From assembly GCA_030998015.1 (NCBI GenBank), contig JARWMV010000237.1, positions 372,001 to 436,000 on the forward strand: a stretch of DNA of 64,000 nt, read 5' to 3'. This stretch comes from Ceratorhiza oryzae-sativae (taxonomy: Eukaryota; Basidiomycota; Agaricomycetes; Cantharellales; Ceratobasidiaceae). The notes beneath the pieces were generated by a model. That model worked only from the letters and a program-made list of their open reading frames with translations. It searched no databases and was not told the DNA's origin. The stretch's first letter is position 1, and each line of letters begins with the position of its first letter. A program made the translations under genes and the position numbers. Positions 47,604 through 59,945 of this stretch are shown piece by piece.

Positions 47604-48765
47604 ATGCGCGCTGTTGGTGTTATTGCTGCTCTCGCCGCCGCGTCGACTGTGCACGCGCACGCCACTTTCCAGTACCTTTGGTTCAATGGGGTCGATCAGG
47701 GTAACAAATGCACCCGACTCCCAGCAAACAACAGCCCCGTGACTAGCGTCACTGGAAGTGTAAGCGCATATATCCACCGTTTCCCCCTCGTGACCAAGCT
47801 CAGTTGACCATTGCCGCTAGACTGTCGCTTGCAACGTAAACGGAGATACTCCCGCCTCGGCGATCTGCAGTGTTGCCGCAGGCACCAAAGTCACCGTCGA
47901 GATGCACCAGCAGCCAGGCGACCGCTCTTGCTCGACCGAAGCCATCGGCGGAAACCACGACGGCCCGACCATCATTTACATGGCCAAGGTCGACAACGCC
48001 GCGAGCGCCATCGGCTCATCCGCCAACTGGTTCAAGGTGGCCCAGACCGGACTCGTGCGCAAGGACTATTGGGGAACCGACGTGATGAACGCCAACTGCG
48101 GCAAAGTCGATTTCACCATCCCGGCCGATATCGCGCCCGGAAACTATCTCATTCGCGCCGAAGTCATTGCGCTGCACGTCGCGAGCTCGGTTGGGGGCGC
48201 TCAGCTGTACATGTCTTGCTACCAGATCAACGTCACCGGTGGAGGCTCTGCTTACCCCTCGACCGTCAAGTTCCCAGGTGCCTACTCCGCAACGTGAGTT
48301 TTTTTTTTTTGTCTTATTACCATTCAAGGACAGCCACTAACCCACACCCACCTTAGCGACCCCGGCATCCTGTTCGATCTCTACGGCGGCTACACCTCTT
48401 ACACCATCCCCGGACCCCCAGTCTACGTCCCCGGCACAGGCGGATCGAACCCCCCACCGACTACGAGCGCCGGACCAACCACCGCCGGGCCAACCACGAC
48501 CAAGACGACTGCCGCTCCCTCTGGCACCGGCACTCCTGTTCAAAAGTACGGCCAATGCGGTGGTGAGTAGAGCCATGCGTGTGTGTTCCTTGATCAACGA
48601 TTGATGGATGGGTGCGTCTGTTAGGCAACGGTTGGACTGGTTCGACCCTCTGTGTCACTGGTTCGACTTGCACCAAGGTCAACGACGTGAGTTCACGCTA
48701 TAACTTCAGGTCTGATATAATACTCACGCCGAGACGGGTTTCAGTACTATTACCAATGTCTCTAA
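47604..48765 (+). CDS. AA9 lytic polysaccharide monooxygenase with C-terminal CBM1
   Basis: Five exons: 47604-47759, 47821-48293, 48357-48562, 48625-48686 and 48745-48765 (305 residues). The signal peptide MRAVGVIAALAAASTVHA is followed by the mature N-terminal His (HATFQYLWFNG), the first ligand of the copper histidine brace. A second His is in GGNHDGPTIIYMAKV, and the axial Tyr is likely in AQLYMSCYQINV. A Pro/Thr/Gly linker leads to a family 1 cellulose-binding module with four Cys (YGQCGGNGWTGSTLC...TCTKVNDYYYQCL). The enzyme cleaves cellulose or hemicellulose oxidatively outside the cell. An upstream in-frame ATG at 47589 would weaken the signal peptide. The last exon is 21 nt. Confidence 0.94.
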
Positions 48766-49196
48766 GTTTTGGCTTGTCGCCCGCACATTTTGTTTTTGTT
48801 TACATTCGCATCAATAGCATTGGGGCATACTTTATCAATAAATCAGAAAACGAGTGGTTCACAAAAAGTCCATTGTTTGTGTCCGAGATATGTGAAAGGT
48901 CAAGATGGAACCATCTACATTAACACAAGCAGTCAAGCGATTCACCCGGTTTATCGTATCGTTCTTGGCATTTCGAATTTTCATGATTCTTAAAAAAAAG
49001 GGGCATGGAGGGCATACAGACAGTGTCGCAAAGCAAGCAAGGAAAAAAAAAGGGTGTGGCAAAGTAGTGTATTGGTATGAAAGGGGGTGTTTTGAATACC
49101 CAGAGATAGCCCCAAAAAAGTCCAATCCAGAAAAAAAAAATTGCTTAAAGCGTCATGTCATATCGCATCGTATCGCGGCATAGTGTATCCCCTCCC
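48766..49196. other. Intergenic region between convergent genes
   Basis: A-rich runs (near 48990, 49045 and 49130) and the 3' ends of the LPMO and kinase genes. Nothing else seen. Confidence 0.45.
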
Positions 49197-51749
49197 TCAT
49201 GGATGTCTTCGTTCTTTGACAGGGGACGGCAAGGTCACAGGAGTTCCATCAGGTTTCGTTATTCGAATCGCTGTTGACTGGGCCGGACGAAAATAATGGT
49301 CTCGGGGTGTTGATGACATGGACCACGCTCCGGCACGCGAGGGTGAACCAGTTTGGTACATATAGTTGGACTGTGAGTTGCGCGAGGGTGACAGAGAGTG
49401 GGACGATGACGATTGGGAAGACGGGCAAGGAGACGGAGGCGGAATGTTCAATGTCGGATTGTGTCTTCGTGAACCAGTGTCTGATTGTGATCCAGAAAAG
49501 TGCGAGTTGGAAGTGACTGGGGTATATTGTAAGGGCGAGAGGGTGGGTCGGTCCGAGGCGTAGCCCTCGGTCGTTCTTGACGTGAGCGGGCTCGGCCTCG
49601 GTGCCGGGGAATGCGAGTTGTAAGACTCGATGCGCGGCGGTGTCGCGTGATGCGACGACGTCCGCGACGAGCATCGAGTGTGCGTGCTAGACGGTGTACC
49701 CGAGTCGTTTCGCCATCGATCATGCGAAAAGATGAACTCTTGTGGCTCCGGAGTCGGCAACGTCGATGAGCCGGATGACTACACAGCCCCGCGCAAGTGC
49801 GTCAATATTAAAAATTTCATTGATGACGAGCAGCAAACTCACCGGCATCCGAGGCCACATGAAATCGTTTGACATTCTAGCTTTTCGCGATATCTTAGGA
49901 TGCCGCTCAGGGCCCGGGAGAACGTTTGGCAAGCTCGGGCGCATCGAATCAAACAAGGGAGGTTCGTCCCTTGAGGCGAGACCCGAGGATGGCTCGGATG
50001 ACGTCGAATCACTAGGCGTTAGCCCTAGCGAGTCCATGTACGGTGTTGCCCCCGTTGCATCGGTCGACGGCGTGGGGGGCGGGGGACATGTTTGCAACGA
50101 GAGAGGTTGTGTAAACAGCGGCTCTGGTGGGGGTATTCTCGCCAATGGGGTTTTTGATGAGTTGCTGCTGGAGCCGAACAGTGGAGTGCCCGATAACGTT
50201 TCGGTAAAGGAGTCGCGGTCGTTGTTTAGGATGCGGGGAGGTGATTCGGATAGGACGCCAGAAACGGGAGTGAGGACGCAGTGGGGCGGTCCAAGCACGA
50301 CGCATCGAGCCCATTGAGCGCCCTCAATACATCCATCATCGACGGTCGATGGTTCGCTTCGAAAATCCAACAATGCCTGAGGATATGCGATAGGACGTTC
50401 GGCTCGTATCCAGATCCCAGCGAAGGTTGTCTCCGGTCGATTGCGATAGCTACAGCATGGGGTTTGTAAGCAATCCTGCGCGCTCCGTGTGCGTCAGCAC
50501 GTACCCTTCATGACCTGTGTGTCATGTTTGATTGACGCCCATGGGCGCATGCCAGTCAGGATCTAGAAAAAAAAATCCGAGGAATGTGAGCGATCGATGG
50601 GGGCGATGGTACGATGAGATGCGCCACCCATACCTCTACGCACAAGCACCCAAACGCCCACACGTCGCTCGCCGCAGTGACCAGCACCTGAATTTGGTCC
50701 TCCACACCACCAAACAGTTCAGGCGCCATCCATCGGTAACTGCCCCGGCTTGATGACGTGGTGAGGCCGGTCGAAATTTCTGCAACAATTCGACTAAGAC
50801 CAAAGTCGGCGAGCATGGGCGTTCCATCGTTCTTCATCAAGACGTTGCACTAGATCGCAAATGAGTTATCGGAGTAGATGAATGGGTTGTGCATGACATA
50901 CTGCCTTGATATCGCCGTGGATCACTTGTTTTGGTAAGGTGTGGAGATAGATCAAGCCGTCCGCCACTTGACGCATCTGCAAGCACGGTCAGAGCCAGGT
51001 TTGCTGAGCCGATTGAGAAAACATACAATATCTAGCCTGTCGGCATCGGGGTGATTCTTTAGATACTCGGTGCAAGTTCCGGCCTCGCAGTATGGGTAGA
51101 CCATCGCGGGAAGGTCGTTGCTGGTACTATCCGGTCGCCAGTACAGCCCATAGAACGGGATAATATTCTTGAAATTATTCATGTCAGACCGCGCATAGGT
51201 TGATATCCCGACGAGCGCACCTTGTGCCTTGCCTTGCTCCACGTAATAACCTCGCGGGATATCCGCTACGAGGAAAACACACGGTCAGGATTTCTCACAG
51301 CAAACGACAGAGGATGGGCGCGTACTGTTTTTAATCGTTCGGTGGTAACGTCTACTCGCGGAGCAACTCGAATCATCTTGATCGCAACCTAGGAAGGAAA
51401 AAAAATACGGTGAGTTTGCGCCGCCCTTGGGCCGTGACCGAGCCCCGACTCACGTCCTGCGTCACGTCACCGTCCCAGCAAATACCCCGCCTACGGGCGG
51501 GAACGACACATTTCAAAGAGATGAGGGATATGCGCAGCCAAAACAGCAAGGGAGAACGTACCAGATATCCGAGTAGCCACCATAGGCAAAGGCACGGGTG
51601 CCGGTGATGTAGACGGTGTCGCTTAGATTGGGCACATTGCGGAAAAGCTCGTCAGGAGAGGGGCACCAAGACTGCATCCCTCGGCGTCCGCGCGGCTCAG
51701 AGCGAAGCGGGGTCCAGCTTGGGCCTTTTGAGAGCGAGGGGAGAGACAT
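49197..51749 (-). CDS. TKL-type serine/threonine kinase with a long Ser/Pro-rich tail
   Basis: Eleven exons on -: 51562-51749, 51454-51490, 51326-51388, 51221-51265, 51027-51167, 50902-50976, 50634-50849, 50505-50562, 50266-50449, 49843-50167 and 49197-49778 (637 residues). Kinase signatures: Gly-rich AYGGYSDIWRG, catalytic VAIK (Lys near 79), IPFYGLYWRPDS, catalytic loop VIHGDIKACNVL (HGD instead of HRD), ADFGLSR (about 197), SYRWMAPEL and DVWAFGCLCVE, as in the large agaricomycete TKL-like set. A tail of about 300 Ser/Pro/Thr-rich residues follows. The ninth intron (50168-50265) is inferred: without it the kinase would stop at 50226. Target and pathway unknown. Confidence 0.85.
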
Positions 51750-52650
51750 GAGATGGGCGAGACACAGCCGTGCACCGCCCCCGCATATCCGTCAGCGTCA
51801 CGTGGCCCCTGTGCTCGTCGCCACCCACGCCCAGCTCGTCGTTTCGTCCGTCGCGGCCGGCGTCGAGGAGAGCACACCGAGGAGATGCCAGGTCGGGGCG
51901 CCCAGTCGGAACATCCAGTGGGCGAGTGATTGTCGTCCTCGAGGCTGAGGGGGGGAGGACACCATCTCGATCCGGTAAAGAGCGATGCTGTGAAGGACAG
52001 AAGTCGACACACATTCCCTTTGCAGTCACACCACCAGCCCACGCATCGGACCAGCCGCCGGCATCTTTCCAGCTCCGTGGCTAGGCTGAATCGGCCGCGT
52101 CTATAAATGTGGAAACGATCTTCGCCGCACAGTCATCGTCATCCCATTTTAACAGAGAAGGTGGACGGCCTCGGCACGCCGATGGAGCCGTGTTTATATA
52201 TATATATGTATTTCCATCCTGTCCAAGTTGTTCCGTTTGCGCATATACAAAAATCCACCCGCCAAGCTTCCGTGCTTCCAAGCCATCCAATCGCCACATG
52301 GTGGAGCAACGCTTGCGCCTTGCTTATACATCATCGCCAGACAAACGGGAGTATGGTTTAAGTTCAGGGGTGACTTCCAGCAGTTCGCTCTTGGTGAGAA
52401 AACGATCGTTAACCATTGACACGAGATACAAGCCGCGAGTGCACCCGCGATGACTAAATGAACCGAAATGGAGACATACAAGAAAGGGGCCGAACGCATA
52501 TATGTGCGAACCACGACAAAAGAGATTGAGAATGACCAACTAGGCATACATATACACCGGTGTAAACAGTCTAATCAGATACAGTCACATTCCATCCGTC
52601 TCGGATACTTTTGGGGTAACCCAGGATATTTCTGTCAAAGCCAAGGGAGC
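51750..52650. other. Intergenic region upstream of the kinase
   Basis: Open frames on both strands are short or lack motifs. It should hold the kinase promoter and the 3' end of the next minus-strand gene. Confidence 0.4.
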
Positions 52651-54534
52651 CTATGCCGCGCGTTTGCAGACGTGCTTTCCTCCATTGTTGGCCTCGACCC
52701 TACATTCTCTCGAACACCAAGTCTCGCCACAACGCGGGCAGCACGGATACTGTTGAAATCCAAGGTCAGTAAGCATCCACGTAACGCTCGAGAACGCGAC
52801 CTACATTGGTTCCCTTCTTCCCGCAGTTCAAGCACAACGACTTGCTCTGCAACTTGGACCCTCTCTCCAACGCAGCCAGCACGGGATCCATCTTTGGCAA
52901 CGGCTTTCGACCGCTACTCCCGCTCGGCGTCGGCGGGCAGGTCATCACGAACCGAGTTCCAGTACGCGAGCTAATCCCTTCCGCCCCAGGACGCAATCCT
53001 AGGCCGGTCCCTACATTCTCTTTGCCCTTCCCCTTGCTCCTCGGCTTCAAAATATCGGCCTCGGAAGACCCAGAAGAGGCTGAGCGTGAAAACGTTGGAG
53101 CGGTGGATCGAAGAGGCGAGCTGGGAGCCGTGGTCGCGTGACCGGGATCCAAGCTAAAGGGACGATGTGTTGCACCAGCCCGTTGAGTATGGGTGTACAA
53201 CGCCCGTGAGAGAGAATCTGTAGAGCTTCGGGGCGGACCAGAGATAAACCATCCAGCCGGGGCAAGTTCCTCTGTGGGCGACTGTGAGAAACTCACACCA
53301 TGCGACAAGGACAATGTGGCGGGCGATTTGGACGACAGACTGCCAAGAGAACGGATAGACGAAAAAGAGCAAAGCGAGGAATGAGACATCAGAGACGCGG
53401 CTCTGGATCGGGTCTGCCGTGATGTGTAATGGGACATGTGGGGAAACTTCGAGGAGAGGTCCAGCCCGGGAAAAGGTACATTATTCTTCGTTCCATGCGG
53501 CCGCAGAAGGCTGGAGAGTGCAGGTTCGGTCAAAGATGGGGGTGGTGTACGTTTCTCGAGCTCGCTTGCAAGACTGTCAACCATAGATAAGTCTCCGTTT
53601 GCGGAAGCCGCCTAAACCAGGGATCAATGTTGGTCACACGAGCACAAATCACGGACATACCACCAGTTTTATACACAACTCCCAATGTTCAACCATGTGA
53701 GATTTCACATGTACAAACTCGTTCCGGACAAGGTTCAGCAGCTGGGCCGCTATTTTGGTGATTAGGTTGACAACGTCGAATTCCTGCCCTTTTGTTAGAC
53801 CCAAGGTCGCCAGTGTCTCGTCAAATTCGCTGCCAACTTCGGCCGGAACTCGACAAGCACCACTAGCGCGATCTAATAACGCGGACACCCAGAGACCCGC
53901 AAGACCAGCCACGAGGTTTGTCTAAGGGGTTTGTACATCAGTCAAACATCGTTCAAACCATGCACACGAAGACGTACCAACGTGTTTTCAATATCGGGAT
54001 CAGAAATCGACAGGTAGTGACGCTGTGGGGCCTCGACAGACGGCGCAAACCCCGAATCTGACACGGACCCTATGGACCCGTTTGAGTTTGAGCGAGACTT
54101 GGGCGAGATGGGCGAGAGCGTCGGTGACGGTGCTGACAACGAGACCGCTGCGACGCAGAGTCCGAGGCAGCACCATAGCGCGGCTCCTTTCGCGGTCGAT
54201 GCGTCCATAGAACGCAGCGCCAGCGTTTTGTACTGGTGAAGACATCGTCGCATCTGATCTTTTGGGCGAGGGCTGGAACATGAGTGGTCGCTAGCCTATC
54301 AGCGATGCAGAAACGGGGGTCGTGCGAGCATTAACAAATGGGGCGCGATGTACGTAAAAAAGGAACCTGATTTACCTCCGACGCCTCTGACGCTTCAGAC
54401 GCCACCGAGGCCGAATCCCGAACGTCCCACATTCGCGCAGCAGGCGTAGGCTGAGTTAGACTCCCGAGTTGGGTGATGTCATGTCGCCGCTGGGAGGGTT
54501 GTTCAATGTGCGAAGGACCAGCAAGGCAGGCCAT
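52651..54534 (-). CDS. Uncharacterised protein with a C-terminal MYND-like zinc finger
   Basis: Five exons on - close in one frame: 54376-54534, 53978-54295, 53661-53921, 52805-53611 and 52651-52749 (547 residues). The first exon has Ser/Glu repeats. Exon 3 is a Leu-rich helical stretch (TKGQEFDVVNLITKIAAQLL). Exon 4 is a long Ser/Pro-rich low-complexity region. The last exon completes a Cys/His cluster, C-x2-C then C-x2-C-x4-C-x3-C and a closing H-x-C (CLNCGKKGTN, CPRCGETWCSREC, KHVC). That spacing resembles a MYND finger, a protein-interaction module, but the final His-Cys spacing is shorter than usual. I do not recognise the rest. The second exon's acceptor (54296) was chosen by phase and is uncertain. 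Confidence 0.6.
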
Positions 54535-56864
54535 AGCAAGTGGGCAGACTACTGACAAGACGGCTGAGGGGGGAGCAACCTGGGGTGTGGGACTGCAAAC
54601 GAGGCGTTTATATATACGGAGGATGGTTATATACGGAGAATGGTTATCGCGAAACTCAGACGAAGGCAAGATAAGTCCAAGTTCGCGGAATGAGCGAGCG
54701 ATTGCGGGCTCGGTGGTCGTGTGCTGGCAGACTGTCCCCGACGGCTGGGCGGGAAGGATGATGGGGGCCAAGTGAGGAGAGGTCCGGGACCAGGGTCGCA
54801 AGAAAAGCTTTGATGCTCTCCGGCTCCTACGCCCGAAGCGCTGGGAAAAATCACGTGAGTGGATTGGTTCCATATCTCCGTCCCCATTCGACCCGCCTAC
54901 ATGGGGACTATTCCCTTCGATTTTCGCGTCTCGAGTACTGCGAGGCGGTATATCCCGTCGAATGCTCGTGTCCTGAAATGATCTTGCCAGACTCCCGGTC
55001 GTGTGCGTGGTCGTGTGACACGAACGACGAAGCTGCCACGCCTTGTGCCATCACAGGCAAGTCTCGAATACGGTCCATGATCTGCGCTCGATACCCAGTG
55101 ATATTGATCGTCCGAACAACGTGTGTGGGTCCGTACACCTGATTGGTGGAGCAGCCATTCGAGTATTGCTGATAAAGCCGTAGCTCGACCTGACCGCTAA
55201 CGAAACAGATACTGGTCTCGAACCGCCATAGGTCTAAAATCGTACGAAGAACTCTCGTATTTTGTTCGTCTGTTCCGAGGCTATTGAGCACCATGTCATA
55301 GAAAAGTCGGAGTTTGACCCGTTTTGACTACAATGGCTAAACGTATCACGCACCCGCGGGCCGATTTGACTAGGCTCGTCCCCCGGTTGAATGGTTCCAA
55401 GAACAACGCCTTCTCTTTTGAAGAGGCGGGGTGTGCGTAACCAGCTCGTGTATTCGCCTGGAGAGCCGTCCCCCACCGGCTAAGGAGTTGCCGAGATTGT
55501 TCCACATGATAATTGGTTCAATATGACAGTCACAAAATCCTAATTTACCTCCGAAGTCACGGATCTATTACTGTGCCTGATTGGCTCTTGACATTGTAAC
55601 CAGCATGGCGTGATGCGATCGGAACCACTCAATCTTTTGCAACTGCCAGGGCAAACCTGGCTGGTATCGACAATTCAATATCAGAAAAGCTTAAATCAAT
55701 TTGCAGAACAAATGTACAGCGGAAGATTCAGATCCGATTGGCCTAACTCTATCCCCAACATCGTGGCTCTCTGGTTATAGTGAGCACTTTATATCAGCAA
55801 ACGTTCGATACAACCCCACAGCTCTGCTTTACGACGCTCGACCACGATATCGGGAGAAATACAAGAAACCGAGACTCATGCAATATGCTCGATGATCCCG
55901 ATGTAGATACGACGCACGTTTGAAACCAACGCTTAGATGTCCAGTGGCCAACGATCAACGCCCTTCAAGATAATACACTAGGCCGATCTGCAGCACAGAC
56001 CATCCAATAGACTTCAGAACCGAGATGGGTCCGCAGATCTCGGATTCGGCGCAGGATCTCTTATAATGACAAACGTGCATCCTGAATCAGGCAGTTCGCC
56101 CCGATCGCGTTGGTGGGCAGGCGGAGTGACGTAGGGTGTGAAGTACTAAGGGGCACAGAGTGCACTAAGTTTGCAGACAGAAAGAGCGCACACGCCTGGG
56201 CTATGACATGTGTGGACGGGGTGCATTTATCGACTGCATTTTCAGCACGGATCGTGGTCGTTGTCCAGGTGACGTTGCCCAGGCTTCAAAAATCAGCTCG
56301 ATATCCTCGAGCACGCTTGTTCTACTGGGTGGGCTACATGCGCCTCATGAATATCCAAAACATAGTGTGGACCTCATCCGGCTGGTCGCTCGATCACTCC
56401 CTTGCTCCCCACAACTCCAGAAGCCAGTTGAAGTTCCCTAAACTTTAGCATTGTAATTCAATTATCTGGGCATGTGGAGGGGCACGAGCCAAAACAGCGA
56501 AATACATCATTACCTTTTTTTCCTACTCTTCTAAGAAGGCTACGAGCCGCAGCCGCGGCCAGGTCCGGCACGCCCCTCGTGATGGTTGTTCATCCAAAAT
56601 GAATGAAATATATATACAGCCCAATTCATTAACATGGGCGTCGAATCTTATTTGGAAACAGGGTTTTGATGTACTTCGAGGAGATGAAACAAGACAAATA
56701 TCAGCTTGAGGCTGGAAAATGCGTTGATTGAGTTTGCGGAGCAATTGGAATGGTCCTGCTCAGTTAGCCACTCCAAGTCACGTGGATATTTGCACCCTGG
56801 CTCCGATCATGCACCGGATGCAATCTCGTTGACACTTTTCCCCCAACTTCAAGGCAACGACAAA
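54535..56864. other. Region of uncertain coding content
   Basis: Minus-strand open frames at 54908-55294 and 55234-55505 look protein-like in composition (for example GPTHVVRTINITGYRAQIMD) and may be exons of one gene, but I found no junction that links them cleanly and no family. Plus-strand frames at 56110-56448 are without motif. The right end holds the RPL17 promoter. Confidence 0.35.
54908..55505 (-). other. Possible exons of an unidentified minus-strand gene
   Basis: Two overlapping open frames: 55234-55476 (GEYTSWLRTPRLFKREGVVL) and 54908-55294 (DEQNTRVLRTILDLWRF). They have a plausible amino-acid mix and a possible donor (cgg|gtgcgt) near 55352, but no matching acceptor gives a clean join. 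No function can be proposed. It may be a gene fragment. Confidence 0.25.
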
Positions 56865-57750
56865 ATGGGTATGTGAGTAGTGCATGATGTCGGCATATCT
56901 GACAGGAAACCATAGTTCGATACGCCGCTGCCGCTCTTGCCACTAACCCGGAGAAGAGTGCGTACCTAGGGTCAATTCGTGAAGTCGTGTTGATATTATT
57001 TTGTTATAGCCGCCCGCGCTCGCGGCGAGTACCTTCGCACTCACTTTAAAAATATGCGCGAGGTTGCGGCTGCCCTCACCGGTAAGCATAAATCTGTAAA
57101 TCTAGCATGGGAGCTTGAGCTTACTCGGTTGCTGGATAGGCCTCCCTCTGGCGCAGGCGTATACTTACATCAACAACGTGAAGGATGAGAAGGCCGTCGT
57201 TCCCTTCAGGAGGTTCTCTGGTGGTGTCGGGCGTGCGACTCAGGCAAAGGAATTTGGGGTGACTCAGGGTGAGTCTGATTGAGGCGGCGAGTTGGGTGTG
57301 GTGATTAATTAGGAAACGCTCAGGTCGGCGGCCCGAGAAGTCGCTCAAGTTTATCCTGCGCCTCCTCAAAAACGCGGAATCGAATGCTGATGCCAAGAAC
57401 CTTGAGCTTGAGGATTTGACGATCAAGAACATTGTCGTTCAGCAGGCTCCGGTGCGTAAAATTGGAAATCTGGCTCTGTTCCCTACTTAGATCTATTGTT
57501 TGTAGAAAACCCGTCGCCGCACGTATCGTGCGCACGGTCGCATCAACCCCTACCAGGGTCACCCTTGCCATGTTGAGGTGCGCGAGAATTGTTTAACTCG
57601 GCAATTCAATCTAATCAATTCACACAGATTATCCTTGCCGTTGGTGACGAGGAGGTTGAGAGGGCAAAGCCGGAGACATCTGTCAAAGCCACGTCTACTG
57701 CCAACCGCCGTGTCCTGGCTCGTCGACGGATTGAGGCTGGCCGTGCATAA
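56865..57750 (+). CDS. RPL17: 60S ribosomal protein L17 (uL22)
   Basis: Seven exons, 56865-56868, 56916-56957, 57010-57081, 57140-57268, 57324-57451, 57506-57577 and 57628-57750, give 189 residues. The first exon is just 4 nt (ATGG), so the start codon is spliced onto [20 protein letters not shown]. The sequence follows the family throughout: [88 protein letters not shown] and [15 protein letters not shown]. uL22 lines the exit tunnel of the large ribosomal subunit. The C-terminus is basic. Confidence 0.97.
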
Positions 57751-58101
57751 GCAGATGGAAATACTACTCCCTATCCTTCTCCTGTCGCGCCGCTGTATCA
57801 TGTCAATTAACCTTGGTCTATGTCACTCTTATGCACCATTTATGCACGTACTCTTGGTTACCGTTTGATTGGCAAATGGGATGTGCAAGATGAATTTGAT
57901 AGCTCGGCAGATAGGATGCGATGTATCCAACAGGTTGCTCATCCTGAGGCAAACACGGCCGTTTCGGGTTTAAACTTGACCACCACAACCCAAGCCTGCA
58001 CTAAGATTGCCTGTACTAAAAAAAACAGCTTGAATCCGCCTTTGTTTAGTGAACTCTTAAAGCATCCAAACCTTTTATCGTCGGTCGGCTACTTGGCAAC
58101 A
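57751..58101. other. Intergenic region between RPL17 and the CoA-transferase
   Basis: 350 bp holding the RPL17 3' UTR and the next promoter. Nothing further seen. Confidence 0.5.
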
Positions 58102-59945
58102 ATGCTCTCTCGCAGTCTACTCGCACAAAACCGGAGGATTTTACCTTATGGGCTTCACCATTTCTCGTCTCGAGGACTCCAGCACGACGCGTCTCAGCCC
58201 GTACGACCAGGAGGGATTCCACCCCCCCTTAGGGGCGTTCGAGTCGTAGATCTTACTCGAGTTCTTGCTGGACCAACAGCGACTATGCTTCTGGCTGATC
58301 TGGGGTATGTGCTTGCGAGCTAGGCCTTTACCAGCAGCTCTTGTTGGTTGTAAAATATGGCTCAAATTTTCGGTGATTCTAGCGCGGACGTCATCAAGGT
58401 GGAAGAGGTAAAACGAGGGGATGACACACGATCTTGGAGCCCCCCTGCAGCACCTGTTCTTGAATCCCAGCCCCCAGAGTCCGCGCATCTTCCACCGGAA
58501 TCAGCTTATTTTCTCGCAACAAACAGGAACAAGAGGAGTATTACTGTTAACTTTAAAGATCCTCGGGGTATGGGTCTACACTAGGCGCTCTTTACGATCA
58601 TTTGTAATATCTCGTATAGGCTTGGAAATCGTTCATGATCTGGTACGCAAGGCGGATGTTCTCGTTGAGAATTTTATTGCCGGGAAGCTTGCGAGCATGG
58701 GTTTAGGATGGGACGATTGCAAGAAGATCAATCCTAGACTTGTGTATGCCTCCATTACAGGTGCGCGTGTCTTTCCCTTTATGAACCCGAAACCAATTCG
58801 CTACAGGATATGGGCAAACCGGGCCATACAGGCAGGCCGCTGGGTATGATGTTGTTATCGAAGGAGAGGCAGGGCTTATGCATATGTAATTTCGTTCCAT
58901 CACCTCTGAGTGATCCACGCCACTCATTCGTTGCAAAGCACCGGAGAACCCGATGGGCCACCTTGCAAAGTTGGAGTTGCGGTTACTGATATATCAACCG
59001 GTCTATATGCGCATGGTGCTATAATGGCTGGGCTGCTATCCCGCCAACAAACCGGAAAGGGTGTATGGATTGATTGCAATCTATTTGATACACAGGTCAG
59101 TACTAATTATGATTACGATACTAGAGTTTAAACATGACGATCATAGGTCGCAGGACTAGCGAATATTGCGTCTAACTATTTGATTGGAGGAAAGGAAGCG
59201 TCTCGTCATGGAACTAGCCATCCTTCAATCGTCCCCTATCAGGTATTCCCGTGTAAAAATGGATTTATTATGATCGGCGCTGGCAATGAAAAGCAGGTAG
59301 GAGTGAATATATCATACTCTGCCTTTTGAGCTCACTAAAACAATAGTTTGCCTTGCTGGCTGATCGGGTATTGGACAAACCCGAACTCGCGACTGATGTT
59401 AGGTTTTCATCAAATGCTCAACGCGTAAAGAACCGCGCCGAGCTCATTCAGATCATAACTGATACCTTGATGCAACGCGAAAGGGAACATTGGCTAGAGA
59501 AATTCAAGGGACTCGGGTGAGTGATAACACCTGGTTTTCGGATCCCAGTCTTGAAACTTCTACTGTACGGCGCAGCGTACCCCACGGTCCGATTAACAAT
59601 ATTGCCCAAACTTTTGATCATCCACAAGCCAAGGCTCGCGGTATCACTATCGAAGTCGAGGTTGGTATTTGATTAAGCATATTGAATCCGAGGTGGGTGT
59701 ACTGATAGCTTGGTAGCATCCACGAGCAGGAAAAATTAAGATGGTCGCGCCGGCCGTACATTATAACGGACAGCGAATGCCTGTAATTCGACCACCTCCG
59801 TTTTTGTCTCAGCATACCGAGGAGGTGCGTTGTTGTGGGTCATAGAAACTAAAGCTGGTGCTTATGCTCCCTCCAGGTTCTATCCCAAGATTTAGGTTAC
59901 TCGTCTGAGAAGATAGCTGAGCTTAGAGCTCAAAAAATCATTTGA
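58102..59945 (+). CDS. Class III CoA-transferase (CaiB/BaiF), SUGCT-like
   Basis: Ten exons, 58102-58304, 58383-58567, 58620-58760, 58807-58885, 58939-59095, 59147-59296, 59347-59516, 59576-59660, 59717-59824 and 59877-59945, give 448 residues. An Arg/Ser/Leu-rich N-terminus looks like a mitochondrial presequence. The class III fold follows: [87 protein letters not shown], then the small domain ([30 protein letters not shown]). The catalytic Asp of this class is expected in the [11 protein letters not shown] to [12 protein letters not shown] region. It moves CoA between carboxylic acids; the nearest eukaryotic match by pattern is succinyl-CoA:glutarate CoA-transferase, but the substrate is inferred. 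Confidence 0.9.

Noticed and set aside
51623..52084. Long overlapping frames on both strands upstream of the kinase
   Set aside because: GC-rich DNA gives long chance frames; none has a motif, signal peptide or supported splice partner.
54908..55505. A complete gene on - here
   Set aside because: The composition looks coding, but no start, acceptor or family could be established, so it is kept only as a low-confidence feature.
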